Shown here: positions 1 to 11,323 of the stretch, piece after piece | Layout: each line of letters begins with the position of its first letter | How positions within the stretch are numbered: position 1 is the stretch's first letter | Source: Phaeoceros laevis | Taxonomy: Eukaryota; Anthocerotophyta; Anthocerotopsida; Notothyladales | Length of the DNA: 64,000 bases | Direction: 5' to 3' | Assembly: GCA_049999765.1 (NCBI GenBank) | Contig: JBNGIQ010009485.1 | Span: 482,344 to 546,343, forward strand | Program-made: the position numbers and the translations under genes | Notes under the pieces: generated by a model | The model's database searches: none | The model's input: the letters and a program-made list of their open reading frames with translations, nothing else | Told to the model about the DNA's origin: nothing

Positions 1-93
1 GACTTACTAAAGTTTATAGCTTGCTGAGTGCGATCAAAGCAAGTAAGCATACCCGTCATTTCACTATAACTCCAAGTGTTTTGAGATTCTCAG

Positions 94-1184
94 GGTTTGG
101 AGACCTTGGAATGCGACGAGGAATCCATTTTGAAGATGGAGGTGGAAGTGTTGAGGGCTTTAGGGTGGCGAATGCTCAGCGTCACGATCTCGGATTTTGT
201 TGCCAGCATTCTTGAAGGCCTTCAAAGCTTAGGCTTATCAAAGCAGAGGTGGATGGAGGTCACTGATCGAGCTGATGAGATAATCCATGGCATACTGCCA
301 GGTAAATTTGATATGCCTGACTGAAGCATGTGGTGCGGATTCTGTAGGCTCTATGGTGGAAAACCCATTGGTAAGGGTTCCCTTCCACAAGTAAGTATAG
401 CTGTGTGTTCTCACAAATTTACTGCAATTAGATTGACCCCAAGTCCTTGAGCACCACAAGAGAAAATGCTTTCAAAAACCCGAATGCGAATGCTGACAAC
501 ATTGATTAATCAGGGAATGCAGTGACTTTTCCTCTTAGATTTGGCTCAAAGTATGTATTCTGTCAAGGAAAAGAATGGTTGCAGTAAAAAAGGTAAAGAA
601 AGAGTGTATGAATTGAGAAGAATAACCATCAAATTTTGCCTTGGACCTCATATATGCCTGCAGAAGTGGAGTTTCTGGCTTATGAACCATCCGTAGTAAG
701 CATGTGTGTGATCCAGTGCCTTTTGGACGAAAATGTACCCGTGCAAGCTGCTGCTCATATGGCCTCAATTGGGAGGACTTTGGCAGTTGACATGGTATAA
801 TCCTGAAAAGAACAAATATGTTAAGACAATCTTTGTCCAAAAGAATTAGGACTGCTTGCAAAAGAATCATATGATAAGTGCTCAAAAGATGAAAAAAAGA
901 GGGCTGCTAACGTCCAAAAAACATCACTTGCTTGCCTGCTTGAGTCTTTAACATGCTGCCAAGAGTTTTGGTGCATAGTTGATTAGAAGGCTAGTTTTCT
1001 ACTTGCATCCATCTCACCTCAATTTCTTAGCTATGCAAAGTCTCCTCTGTTGCCGTCTTGCCATGTCCTAACTTTGCGTTGCTGTTTTTCTGGACTTCAT
1101 CAGGTAGCTGCTAGCGAGTGCTACAAGCTGCTGATTGACCTTGTGGTGGACCCTGTTTCGGAGTGCAACATTCCATCCCCTTGA
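94..1184 (+). CDS. Cyclin (D-like), 3' portion; gene truncated by the left window edge
   Basis: Three exons are visible: 94-301, 664-794 and 1104-1184, ending in TGA. The joined reading stays in phase. Exon 1 carries the end of the cyclin N-terminal box (MEVEVLRALGWRM, then SVTISDFV). Exon 2 carries the C-terminal box (EFLAYEPSVVSMCVIQCLL and VPVQAAAHM). Exon 3 gives the last helix (ASECYKLLIDLVVD). Cyclins bind and activate cyclin-dependent kinases in the cell cycle. The pattern 'LGWRM.SVT..DF' followed by a 'FL.Y.PS' motif fits plant D-type cyclins best, but an SDS-like or other cyclin is possible because the N-terminal half, including any LxCxE site, lies outside the window. The first intron (302-663) contains a short dispersed repeat that recurs near 6.5 kb. 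Confidence 0.75.
515..600 (+). repeat. Dispersed repeat copy A (inside cyclin intron)
   Basis: About 85 bases beginning GAATGCAGTGAC and containing TCTTAGATTTGGCTCA and GAATGGTTGCA are clearly similar to 6498-6590, allowing for small indels. No coding potential is seen. It may be a small non-autonomous element. Confidence 0.55.
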
Positions 1185-1850
1185 GGCTTATGAAGCAATG
1201 TAAACCGCGAATTCGGGTGGTCCCCAAATGAGTAGTTCCAGACTTGGTTTGTTGATGTGCGCTGCATATACATCTCCCATTCATAGTGTGCCCACATGGG
1301 TACCGCCAGAGCCATTGGCTGCTCCAAAAAGTTTACCAATGTGACGAACTCCAATAAATTTGGCCCTAAGCTGTTCGTGGCCAGACGTATACCTTTTCTC
1401 GGTTCGCTTGCCGCCCTGCTGTGTGACTCAGTGTGAGACAGTCGATTGATTTGACGTCCAGTCGACGGTTTGGCCTCCGCTGACCTCTAGAGGACTGGAA
1501 GCACCTTGGAAAATCAGCTTGCGTCTCATCGGCCAGGACGATATGGCTCAGCTGCTTCCGGAGCCGTGGCTCATCTCGCTGGAATGTTTGCTAGGTCGGC
1601 CTGTGCAGAAGGGCATTGCGGGAGAACGGCTGTGGACAAATTCTTTGCAACTAAGCTCTGACCGTTTGGACCTGGCCACATTGCCAGTAGGCAAGAAACG
1701 GCGGTGGATCGATACCTGTCCACCAGCCAAATGGTTTAGGGCAGGCAAGTTATGCACAGATTGGAGGACTTCCCTGAAGCTGGGATCTTGCTGTGATGCC
1801 TGGGTAGTACAAGCTGGAAGGATGGTGTGAATTGGAGCAATCCAAACAAT
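1185..1850. other. Intergenic region and 5' flank of PPR gene 1
   Basis: No convincing gene. The part from about 1640 to 1880 is homologous, in inverted orientation, to about 22590-22815 upstream of PPR gene 2 (shared words such as GGCAAGAAACGGCGGTGGAT and GCAAGTTATGCACAGATTGG). It is therefore probably promoter or 5' UTR common to both PPR genes. Confidence 0.6.
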
Positions 1851-4649
1851 ATGGCGCTGCGCCGGTCGCTGCCATTACTGCTTGATGAACCAGTGAACGC
1901 GGACCATTTGGAGGTCATGCACCCGCCGGTATTGATGAATGGTTTTCCACCAGGTACCACACGTTTTAATTTGCTGTCAGCTGACGGACGGGCATCCATG
2001 AGTAGCTCATTTCTTTTCCAAAGCTTCTCTGGTACCAAGCTAGTTTATCCAGGGCAGAGTAACGCACAAGGAGCTACTTTGGGAAGGAGCATCAGTGAAG
2101 GAATGCTGGAAACTCAGCAGGAGCATATGTGGTGTGAGGCGGATTTGCAGTTATGCAGATGGGACTATGCATTGAGGGGGCCCTCAAGGTCAGTATCTCC
2201 TTCGAGATTATCCAATGGAAGGGCACATTTTACTTGGACTCTTCATGATCCAGCTCCAGGTTTCCCAGAAGAAAATATGCAGAGAGACCGGCAGGAGCTA
2301 TTGCTGCGGGATTCCTCAGACTGGCGGGACTATAGGCGGGACAAGAACAGTTGCCACCACCCTGACCTCAGGCAGACTTGGAGCGAGACCTTGAGGGTAG
2401 GTCCCCATTACAAGCCTGCTTGGGTGGATTCGCAACTTGCCATGAGGGGAGTTCCTGTGTGTACATCTAAGTCGAGCTTGGATTATGGTGCTGGCCCTGG
2501 AAAGAAGGTAAGGAAAGAAGGGGACTCGGATTATCGGAACTTAATCCGATGCTGCGAGGAGGGAGGCCTCAGCGAGGCTGTTGAGGCGTTGGCCCTCTTG
2601 GTACAGCGAGGATGCCGTATTGACAATTATGTCTTTTATAGTGTCCTGAAGAAGTGCATTGCACGAAAGGATTTGAATGTTGGTAGGCGTGTTCATGCTC
2701 TTTCTGTGAAATGTGGGTACGAGTCTAACGCATTTCTCGCCAACCACATCATTCGTATGTATGCTTTTCATGGGAAGCTGGAGGAAGCAAAGCAGGTGTT
2801 TTCCAATGTCTCTGCAGTGAACACACATGTGTGGGCCTCCGTTATTTTGGCCCATGCACGACAAGGACAACCTGTGGAGGCAATCAAAATTTATCGACAA
2901 ATTCGAGGGTCGAAAGTAAAGCCAGACAACCATGTTTTTGTGGCAGTTCTCAAAGCGTGTGCCACTGCAGAAGATTTGGCTTTCGGCAGGGAGGTCCATG
3001 CTGATATTCTGGAAAGTTGGGAGGAGCCCAATGTATTCGTTGGCAGTTCCCTGGTGGATATGTATGCAAAATGTGGCAGCTTAGGGCAAGCTCGCGCTGT
3101 GTTTGACAGTTTGCACACGAAAAATGTGGTGACGTGGAATGCGATGATCGGGGGCTATGCTCGGTATGGATGCGGTCATGAAGCAAATGCTCTTTATACT
3201 TGTATGCAAGAGGACGGCACAACACCAGCCAATCAGGTTACATATGTGTGCCTCCTACAAGCGTGTGCTTGTGTAAGGGCTCTGCATGTGGGGAAGCAGC
3301 TCCATGCACAGATAAAGGAACGAGGCTTGGAGGTTGACTTGGTTGTTGGCAACTCCCTGGTGAATATGTATGCAAAATGTGGGAGCTTGGACGATGCTTG
3401 TGGAGTCTTTAACGGGTTGCCCACAAAAGATGTCGTGACATGGAATGCCATGATTACAGGATTTGCTCATCATGGGCTTGGTCAAGAAGCCCTTACCTTT
3501 TATGCAAGGATGCAGTTAGAAGGCATCATTCCAGCTGACCAAGTTACGTTTACTTGTCTGCTCCAAGCCTGTGCAGGTGTTGCGGCTCTAAATCAAGGAA
3601 AGCAGCTCCACGCACAAATTCAGCAAAGTGGACTTGAAGCTGATCTGGTTATTGGAAACTGCCTGATCCACATGTATGCAAAATGTGGGAGCATAGAGCA
3701 GGCTTGCAGAGTATTTAAGAGCTTGCCGACAAGAGATGTCATAACATGGAACGCTTTGCTGAATGGTTACGCAGAATATGGAGATGGTCAAGTGGCAATC
3801 CGTTGTTTCAGAGATATGCTACAACAAGGTGTTGAGCCTGATGAAACTACTTTCATTTCTCTCCTTGTGGCATGTAGTCATGAGGGATTAGTAGATGAGG
3901 GCCAAGATCTCTTTAAGACTATGGTGAATGACCACGCAATTGTGCCAACTATTTATCATTATACTTGCATGATTGATCTTCTTGGTAGAGCAGGATATCT
4001 TGAGGAGGCAGAAGAAATGCTGCAAACTATGCCATACAAGAATGCTGTTGCAGGGTGGAAGTCTCTGTTGAGTTCCTGCAAAAGCCACGGTGATGTAGAG
4101 CGAGGAAGGCGATGCTTCGAATACCTACTTGCATTGGATCCCGAAAATGGAGCACCGTATGTGCTTTTGGGTAACATGTATGCAACTGCTGGCAGGTGGG
4201 GTGATGTTGATGAAATAGAGATGCTAAGAAAGGATGCAGGTGCTTCAAAAAAGCCTGCAAAGGCATCCATTGAAGTGAAGAACCATGTACACGAGTTCAC
4301 AGTGGGAGAAGAGAGGGTTGATATAGTACCGAGGTTGAGTAGCTTGAATTCAAGATGGAAGGAAGGAGGCCATGTCCCTCACACTGAGCTGGTGCTGAAG
4401 GAAGTGACTAAGACAGAGAAAGAAGAAGCGTTATGTGGACATGCAGAGAAGCTGGCGCTGGCATATGGGCTTCTCCATACACCAGACGGTAGTGCTCTTC
4501 TTGTCACCAAGAACCTTAGGATGTGCAATGATTGCCATAGTAGCACTAAGATCATGTCACGTCTTGAGAAGAGGGAGATTATAGTCAGAGATGCACACCG
4601 CCTGCACCGTTTCCTTGATGGGTCCTGCTCATGTAAGGATCGCAATTGA
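1851..4649 (+). CDS. PLS-class PPR protein with variant DYW:KP cytidine-deaminase-like domain
   Basis: Single-exon protein of 932 residues from the ATG at 1851; an in-frame GTG at 1827 would add eight residues, and the ATG is preferred. The first ~220 residues have no PPR motif and probably include an organelle targeting peptide. From about residue 225 there are PLS-type PPR repeats, with near-identical triplets around VVTWNAMI and NMYAKCGS, followed by E/E+ motifs and a DYW domain. The deaminase signature is present: HAEKLALA (HxE) and CNDCH (CxxCH), then CSC near the end. Two features differ from a normal DYW protein. The PG box reads SKKPAKASIEV (KP in place of PG), and the terminus is CKDRN, not DYW. 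These are the marks of the DYW:KP variant linked to U-to-C editing. Predicted role: site-specific organelle RNA editing factor. The editing direction is inferred from family knowledge and not shown here. Confidence 0.9.
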   Translation: MALRRSLPLLLDEPVNADHLEVMHPPVLMNGFPPGTTRFNLLSADGRASMSSSFLFQSFSGTKLVYPGQSNAQGATLGRSISEGMLETQQEHMWCEADLQLCRWDYALRGPSRSVSPSRLSNGRAHFTWTLHDPAPGFPEENMQRDRQELLLRDSSDWRDYRRDKNSCHHPDLRQTWSETLRVGPHYKPAWVDSQLAMRGVPVCTSKSSLDYGAGPGKKVRKEGDSDYRNLIRCCEEGGLSEAVEALALLVQRGCRIDNYVFYSVLKKCIARKDLNVGRRVHALSVKCGYESNAFLANHIIRMYAFHGKLEEAKQVFSNVSAVNTHVWASVILAHARQGQPVEAIKIYRQIRGSKVKPDNHVFVAVLKACATAEDLAFGREVHADILESWEEPNVFVGSSLVDMYAKCGSLGQARAVFDSLHTKNVVTWNAMIGGYARYGCGHEANALYTCMQEDGTTPANQVTYVCLLQACACVRALHVGKQLHAQIKERGLEVDLVVGNSLVNMYAKCGSLDDACGVFNGLPTKDVVTWNAMITGFAHHGLGQEALTFYARMQLEGIIPADQVTFTCLLQACAGVAALNQGKQLHAQIQQSGLEADLVIGNCLIHMYAKCGSIEQACRVFKSLPTRDVITWNALLNGYAEYGDGQVAIRCFRDMLQQGVEPDETTFISLLVACSHEGLVDEGQDLFKTMVNDHAIVPTIYHYTCMIDLLGRAGYLEEAEEMLQTMPYKNAVAGWKSLLSSCKSHGDVERGRRCFEYLLALDPENGAPYVLLGNMYATAGRWGDVDEIEMLRKDAGASKKPAKASIEVKNHVHEFTVGEERVDIVPRLSSLNSRWKEGGHVPHTELVLKEVTKTEKEEALCGHAEKLALAYGLLHTPDGSALLVTKNLRMCNDCHSSTKIMSRLEKREIIVRDAHRLHRFLDGSCSCKDRN

Positions 4650-4937
4650 CTGGCTTATGTCAAAGATGCAAAATTTGGGCTCTCTTCCACTTCTTGCAGC
4701 GGATACTGAAGATTTTTGAAGCCCGCTGTTCGTGGGGTGCGTGCTGGCGGGGGCCTTATGGCACTTCCGCCTGGACCAAGGGTAGCAGTGGGCAAATCTT
4801 TCAGAATATGACCCGGGCATGCTTTTAAGTTTGCAGATCTAGTTTTTAAAGTGGACTTTGTATTCCAGTTTAGAAGGGGCTTGGTCAAGCTGGTTGCACC
4901 ACATACCACACTGCGCTGTGCGGGCTTATATATTATA

Positions 4938-5092
4938 TATTAGGAAGGGACGTTGCTACGTGAGTATATTGCAAGTGCAGTGTGATGCCAGAGAGCTGAC
5001 CATGCCCACAGGCTTATATATTAGGAAGGGACGTTGCTACGTGACCAAGTTGCATGTGCAGTGTGATACCAGAGGCCTATCATACGACAGAA
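4938..5092 (+). repeat. Imperfect direct duplication, period 81 bases
   Basis: The word TATATTAGGAAGGGACGTTG followed by CTACGTGA occurs at about 4938 and again at about 5019. Each is followed by similar sequence (GCAAGTGCAGTGTGATGCCAGAG versus GCATGTGCAGTGTGATACCAGAG). It lies between PPR gene 1 and the F-box pseudogene. The rest of 4650-5248 shows no gene. Confidence 0.7.
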
Positions 5093-5248
5093 AGTTCAGT
5101 GAGGTTCACTTGTGCCTTGTGGAGGATAATTGCGCGGGAGAGGTGGCAGCATGCACCTGGGAGAAAAGGACAGCCAATAGACCCAGAATGCCGGAAAGCT
5201 TGGTGGAAGGGATTTAGGTCGTGTTGTCCGCCTCCAGCCAAGCCCGAG

Positions 5249-6417
5249 ATGAATCGGAGGTCATGGAGCGTGCTGCCGGATGGGTTGGTGGAGAGCATTT
5301 TGGAGAGGTTGCCAGCTTCCAACCAGGCTCGATCTAAGGCTGTTTGCAAGAAATGGTTGAAGCTGCTAACATCGCCTGGCTTCCTGCAACGGAGTGCCCT
5401 GACCGCCTTGGCCTCAGGACAGTGTCTATGCGTTCCACGAGATTCTTCAAGGAAGCATGGACTGAGTAGAAGTCGTTTCCTGGACTTCGGGATTGGTCTG
5501 GATGTGATTCCACACTTGAAGAAGTTGAAGTCAGACGTGCCCTGTCAGGGCTGGGACGAGAGTGTGGTATGGTTTGACGCCCACAGCTTTCTAAAGGACA
5601 TGGCGTGAAGAATGTAGAATGGCCTTGGGATCGATCGTATTTTCCATCCTGGCAAAATGGACTTCTCTGCGTATGGTGTCGGGGCTACAGTTCACTTGGG
5701 CTTCACATCTGTATCGAGAATCCTATCAACGGGACATGGGTGAAGTTGCCCTATTTGGCAACTCTCTCGGAGGTTAGCCGAATCACAGTAGTGCCAGGCA
5801 GAGAATCGGATTTTCGGGTGATGGTAAGGTCGACTAGACCTTGTGGAGGCCTGGAACATAGTGGAGAAATATGCGGGAATTGTCGGCTATGGTGCTTCAA
5901 TGTATATTGCAGCGAAAATGGGGCTTGATCTGAAACGAATCAGCAGAATACGACCCTCCTCCTTTCGAAGGAACCAACTACATGAGATGGGGATCTCACC
6001 TTCTCGTTAAAGGATTGCTGTATGTTACATCAGGCAGTCCTGCTAATCTTCTGGTCCTCAATGGAGAGGATGAGTTGGTGAGAAATCTTAGTGGTCTTGG
6101 AGATGGAGGCATCTATGGTTGGGCCACGCAGGAAGCCTACTTTCTTATCTCACTAGAGCAACTTGTTGAGCATAAAGGTGATATACATTGTGTGGCCTGC
6201 AACAGACGTGTCTGCTCTATCTGGATGGGATTATGTGACGACGTTCTCCTGGTGTGGTCCGCAAGATGAGCTGATTTCTGCTCTGGTTTTAGTTGATCAC
6301 GTATATGCATTTCTCGGGACCAACAGCTTTCCTAGCGAGATTCTCCTAGTATCGTACAACATTGTGGGCAACACCTGGAAGGTGATTAGCTCTGATGTTT
6401 CTCCTCCTCTCTTGTGA
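5249..6417 (+). pseudogene. Decayed F-box (kelch-like) gene with several frameshifts
   Basis: A good F-box is readable from the ATG at 5249: WSVLPDGLVESILERLPAS, then ARSKAVCKKWLKLL. F-box proteins bind SKP1 and select substrates for SCF ubiquitin ligases. After TGA at 5606-5608 the homologous reading continues in another frame (WPWDRSYFPSWQNGLLCVW, NGTWVKLPYLATLSE). It shifts again near 5850-5930, and once more near 6170, where the reading passes from GGIYGWATQEAYFLISLEQL into a frame containing DELISALVLVDHVYAFLG and VGNTWKVIS, ending at 6417. No GT/AG pairs explain the shifts. I conclude that it is a pseudogene; runs of assembly errors are a less likely alternative. The C-terminal half resembles the beta-propeller of plant F-box/kelch proteins. 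Confidence 0.7.
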
Positions 6418-6497
6418 CACGACCTAAATTGTACCTCTCACAGCAAGTTACACCTACAAGACGGAACACCACAGGAAAGATGGCACCGATACCAAGA

Positions 6498-6590
6498 GAA
6501 TGCAAGGACGTTTCCTCTCAGATTTGGCTCAGAACATGTAACTTATGAAAGAAAGGAATGGTTGCAATTAAAAAAATTAGATAAAGAAGG
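6498..6590 (+). repeat. Dispersed repeat copy B
   Basis: Similar to 515-600 in the cyclin intron (shared blocks CAGATTTGGCTCA and GAATGGTTGCA followed by an A-rich stretch). It sits 80 bases past the F-box pseudogene. Confidence 0.55.
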
Positions 6591-7548
6591 CACATGACAA
6601 AACATTTTTTGTCAAAACCAAAATAGGTGTATGGTTCAGGGAATTACAGGAATGCAGATTAGAGGGGATGGCGGGAAAGATAGGCTAGGTGTAAGCGCGC
6701 GAAATTTTGTGGTGTTGACATCGCGGCGCTGCATTATTGATTCAGGTAGGATGAAAATTGAGGCAGGTAGGGTTTTCATCGGACCTAGGCTACTTGTTCT
6801 TAGGGCGGGTGTTTACAGTTTTCGTTGTGAAGCGTCTGTCCCTTGTGTCTGAGTGTACGAGCTTAGAGCAGCTTATTGGAGGCTTTGTGGATGCTTGCTG
6901 ACGTTAACTGTCGCGCTGCTTGAGTTTCCGAGGACCTCCCAGCTGGGTTGAGTGCAGCTTTGTCGCCACTGACCTGTCACTTGAGATTCGCTTCCATCAC
7001 AGGACCTGACGTCCCTTCTGCTGAAATTCTGTTACTGGGTTGTTACCGAGAGAAGCCGTTTGCCCCGTACCTTGGTGCTAACAACGCTGTCCCTTGTCGT
7101 GCTCTGTTCTCCTTAAATTTCCGCTCAAATGCATCAATCTTACATTTGGCTGGTCAATCAAAACTATCGGAGGGTTCTTCTCCCTAACCAGATAGTTGAG
7201 CAGGAACCGCAGTTAACCAGTGAATATTTTCACACACTTACACGTCGCCTTAGATTATTCGTATATTATTATTAAGTCACATGTTGCCTTGACCACATGC
7301 GTTAGCTCGCACGAAAAAGCGATCTATCTATGGGCTGTGGACAAATGCAACGAACACGTCCTCTGAACAGTAAAAAGAAAGCTTTCAAACTAGCGAAAAA
7401 AAGTTTCAGAATCAGAAGTCTCCAAAACCAACTGCCCGAACTAAGCACTTCATGATAGAAATGGTCAGGAATCGGGAATGCTGGTAACCAAAGGACATAT
7501 GTATTGCAAACCTCAGAGTAGTGCTCAGTATCCCACTTCAATCTGCAC
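6591..7548. other. Intergenic, no gene recognised
   Basis: Only short, non-conserved open frames are seen on either strand. Confidence 0.5.
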
Positions 7549-8215
7549 TCATTCGGGAGAACCTTGCGGCAGTGGTCTTGGAGACGGAGGACCTGCGGCC
7601 AGCTGGTCCTGTACCTGATAAAATTTTTGTATTTCCTCCGATGTTAAACCAGAAGATGGATCACTCTGATCCTGACGATAATTATGAATCACCGATTCGT
7701 GGTCAATAGGGTTGACGTTGCAAAACGCTTGGACAAGTGGCCTAGGAAATAGTTTACTGTCTGGCTCGAAGCTCTCCTTGAAGAGTTTGAGTAGAACCTG
7801 CACACCATAGGGTATTGTTTCATTCTTCCAGAATCCAAATTCAATTCTGACCTCAGTGTACGGCGCAGCAACTACTAGGACGGACACAAACGAGCTGCAT
7901 TAAAGGTGAAGATCGTAAGCTGTCTTAAATCCTTCAGCAGGCTTCAGAGTTTTGGTTCCTCACCTCACTACCGCCAGCCTCCTCTATCTTCTGTGCCATC
8001 TCAGGCTCCATGGACAAGTTCCTTACAATAATAACCTTGGTTGCTCGTTGCTTATCTCGAGCAGATGTCCGTAAAGCCTCAACAAAGAGTCTAATGTTGG
8101 AACACAGTGGGCCAGCAAGGAGCTGTCGACCAACTAAATCTTCTCTCCTAATACTCATATTGAAAAGCTTGGTAACCGCGTTTTCGTAAACAGGACTTGC
8201 GGTGCCAGAGGCCAT
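7549..8215 (-). CDS. Possible small ARM-repeat-like protein (uncertain model)
   Basis: The ATG at 8215 opens an 83-residue stretch reading MASGTASPVYENAVTKLF, then ATKVIIVRNLSMEPEMAQ and IEEAGGSE. This resembles an armadillo repeat (the 'ENAV..L.NLS' and 'A...LRNLS...E.A..I.EAGG' patterns). A good donor (GAG|GTGAGG) follows at about 7966. A second open stretch, 7887-7549, reads VSVLVVAAPYTEVRIEF and continues to a stop. The best acceptor (AATGCAG|CTCG) joins the two in the wrong phase, so either the model is incomplete or the gene is damaged. It lies 170 bases past the kinase stop codon on the same strand. I do not recognise an orthologue. Confidence 0.35.
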
Positions 8216-8383
8216 TATATGGATCCATATTTTGATGATCCATATACTTGATCTTTTTGTATTCTGATACTGCAGGGCCTGCTTTCAAACAAGAGCTGTA
8301 GGTTAATCACATTAATCACAACCCCTTGATGCACTACTGCCTACAAATTACAACTCTGCAACTTACTACCAGTAATGTACAGG

Positions 8384-11323
8384 TTACGCAATGCCTCTTG
8401 GGGGTTGTGATCTGCTTTCGGGATTCAGCTTGTGAAGTTTTACCTTTTGCCAGTAGGATACTCTTTCAGGATCAAGACAGATAAGGCCCAGACACACACA
8501 TGCGGATGTAGATTTTTTGTCAGCTGCTATAGTATAATGCTCCACAGCCTTCTCAATATCCTTATTTACACCATATCCTGACTCGTAGCAAACACCCAGC
8601 CTACCAAAGGCATCTGGATGACCATTATCAGCAGCCTTTCGAAACCAAGGCAATGCATTGTCGAAGTCATGACTTTCACTAGCCCATGCTGCATAGTGAT
8701 CTCCAACCAACTGCCATACTTCTCGAAGGCCATTCAAAAGTACATCGCGCCAGTTGTATTGCACGAGACAAAGATTCTCAAAACCCTCCAGAATACTCCC
8801 AGGTGAAGGGCTTGCAAATTCCGTGCCCATAGAGTCGTCAACACCAAGGTCAGGTGAACTTGACGCTTCTGCAGGATAAGTCCACTTCCTTAGACAATCT
8901 AAAAAAAGATTTTTGGGGATTCTCGAGCAGCCCATGAGCTCCTGACTTGGTTCGTCGATGCCATTCTTCAAGGCCTCTCGTGTTGCCCAAAACAGGCCAC
9001 CATGACAAACAAGCTCAATAATGTCTTCCTCTGTGGCTATACGGTAATGGACCGCAGCCTTTGCATCAGACTTGGGCCTCATTAAAACACTTTTGAAATG
9101 CTGCAAGACCACACAAATATCTGAAAATGAAGGCCGGTTTTTGGGAGTGCTGTCCCAGCAACGTCTTATATAATCCGACAAGTAAGGTGGACAGCCTGCT
9201 AGAGAGGGTCTCTCCCCTTGCATTAGCACCTCATGAAGTTGATCAGTTGTCATGCGTCCTTTTGTCCTGAAGGGTTCTTCCCCTGTAAAGATCTCAGAGC
9301 ACGTAATTGCAAAACTGTAGACATCCGCAGACTTGCTGTATTCTTGTTGATCCCTACCAATGACCTCAGGTGCTTTCCAAAATTGAGTTCCGACATTACT
9401 CGTTGGGTACAGGAGTCGGGTGGACAGGCCAAAGTCGGTAAGTTTCACATAGGCATAGCCCTCTTCAGACAAATCAATTCTTTCTGAGTTGCAGTTTGAA
9501 GTGATCCGTTTCACCAGTACATTCTTACTCTTGATGTCACGATGCATGACACCACTGTCATGAGAGTATTTCATCCCCCTTGCAATCTGTAGTAGTATAT
9601 CCACAGCTACGTGCAGAGGATAAGGAGACAGCTTGGCTTCTGGTGCTGGTGAAGACAACCTAGCAGTAATCTTCTGCCACAAGTCTTTCTCCATAAGCTC
9701 AATCAGGAGCGCATGCCGGTGCTCCTCAGGAGTGTAATATCCGACAAGCTGGACGATGTGGAAGTGCTTGAGCTTGTATAGACTTATCAGCTCATTTCGG
9801 AAGGTATCTTTCAGGTCTGTATCTGGCGGAATATACTCGAAGTGCTTAGTTGCTACACTTTCTCCAAGACAAGAACATTCATAGACAGCTGAAAAACCAC
9901 CTGAAGCAATATGCCGAAGTGACTTCACCTTTTTCTCTTCAATGTTAAGGTACTCCGGCAGGAACTGAAACTCCGCCTTCGAATTGATCCTCTGTGGCGC
10001 AACCCTGTAGGTACTAACGACGTGGAAGCGGTCCTCCAGCTTGTGAAGAACAAATTCAGCGACCTGATGGCGATGGATGTGAAGCATTTCCTCGGCCGTA
10101 GGTTTTTCGTGCTTGGATTTCTGTCTGAGTTCAGCCCCTAGACCTAGACATGCCAGAAAGGATTTCAACAAACGCCTGTGAAAACCAAGTTACCTAGCTG
10201 CAATTCAAAATCAAACCTCCAAAACTTCCAGTCAAATTTGAAAACAGATGGAGGGCCACCGCGAAGATGGATATTACAGATGAAACATACCTTGATCCAT
10301 CACATATCTAAGTTTCATTAGAAGCAACTTGCAGTCTTCTTGACATTGCACGAAAGATCCCAGACCTCTCTTACGTTCGTCAGACAATTTCTGGTAAACT
10401 TGGTGTAGCACAATATCACAGCATATGATCGCCCACCTTCGAGACCCCAAAATCATTTGATGACTATCTGGCCCTTGACTTCTCAGTAATGATCGGTTCA
10501 CTTGTATCATGTGCCAGAACAAGTCCAGGATAAACTGGACCATAAATGCTCCATGCGGTGCTCCTATGATCGAAAGTTTCAACCAGTGCTGACTCGTGCA
10601 AGGCAAGTTCATGACTTTGCCTTCCCGGAACTTGACAGGTACACACTGCTGGTCGGCAGACAAACACGAGTGCTCCACACAAAGTCGTTGTTTTTGATCC
10701 AGCAAGAGCTTCAGTTCATGCTTTATGCGATCACATCGGAGATAAAAAGGTTCGTCCACCAGGACTGTAACTGACCTCCAATCTTTCAAGGCCCTGCACC
10801 AGAGGCGGATCCTCTTTCAGAGAGGTTACCTGTATTAGCAGCTCAATTCTGGGTGACAAGTCCAAAAACCACTGCTCAAGCTGACCACTGCAAAATCAGA
10901 AGTCCTTACTAAATCAGAGGTTCTAGACGAGGACAGGTGCACAGGCAAGAAAACGTCGAAGAGACTTCCAGCCCTACACGCTCACCCTTCACACGAGTGC
11001 AGATACTCCACTGTCTTCCCCTCCGTCTTCTTCTCCATCTTTCCCGGCTCTCTGAGCTTCCAGAAGTGCTGAGAACTAGAACTCTGGACCAAGGTTTCGC
11101 CCAAAACCAGCTGCCTGTAAAACTCCTTGAGAGCTAGCTGGCAAAGGGGAAGGACCTCTTCGCATCTCTTCCAGACAGGAATGCAGAACCTATTGGCAAT
11201 GTCACAGAGCCATACAACCAGCTCGCACAATCTCCGATTCAGGAGGATCTTCACGTTTGGATCATAGTAAACCAAAATATTCAATCGTCCAATCACCTTC
11301 TGAGATTCATCTATGAACTCCAT
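8384..11323 (-). CDS. TKL-type protein kinase with C-terminal Sel1-like repeats (one apparent frameshift)
   Basis: Exons: 11323-10986 (ATG at 11323); 10887-10291; 10143-8384 (TAA). Splice phases agree: CEG/GGQLEQW and VMDQG/LGAELRQ. The N-terminal ~300 residues are helical and I do not recognise them. The kinase domain in exon 3 has GGFSAVYE (glycine loop), VATKHF (catalytic Lys), VMHRDIKSKNVLV (HRD), LTDFGLS (DFG) and WKAPEVIGRD (APE), so it should be active. The C-terminus has Sel1-like repeats (FRKAADNGHPDAFGRLGV and EKAVEHYTIAADKKS). In exon 2 the frame breaks near 10797: the reading EDPPLVQ must move one base to continue as ALKDWRSVTVLVDEPF. One extra G in the GGG run (CAGGGCC instead of CAGGCC) explains it. 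This could be a recent lesion or an assembly error. Predicted cytosolic Ser/Thr kinase; substrate unknown. Confidence 0.75.

Noticed and set aside
1519-1830. Open frame just upstream of PPR gene 1 as an N-terminal extension
   Set aside because: It is in a different frame, ends in TGA before the start, and its homologous copy at 22.6 kb does not conserve the frame; it is more likely 5' UTR or promoter.
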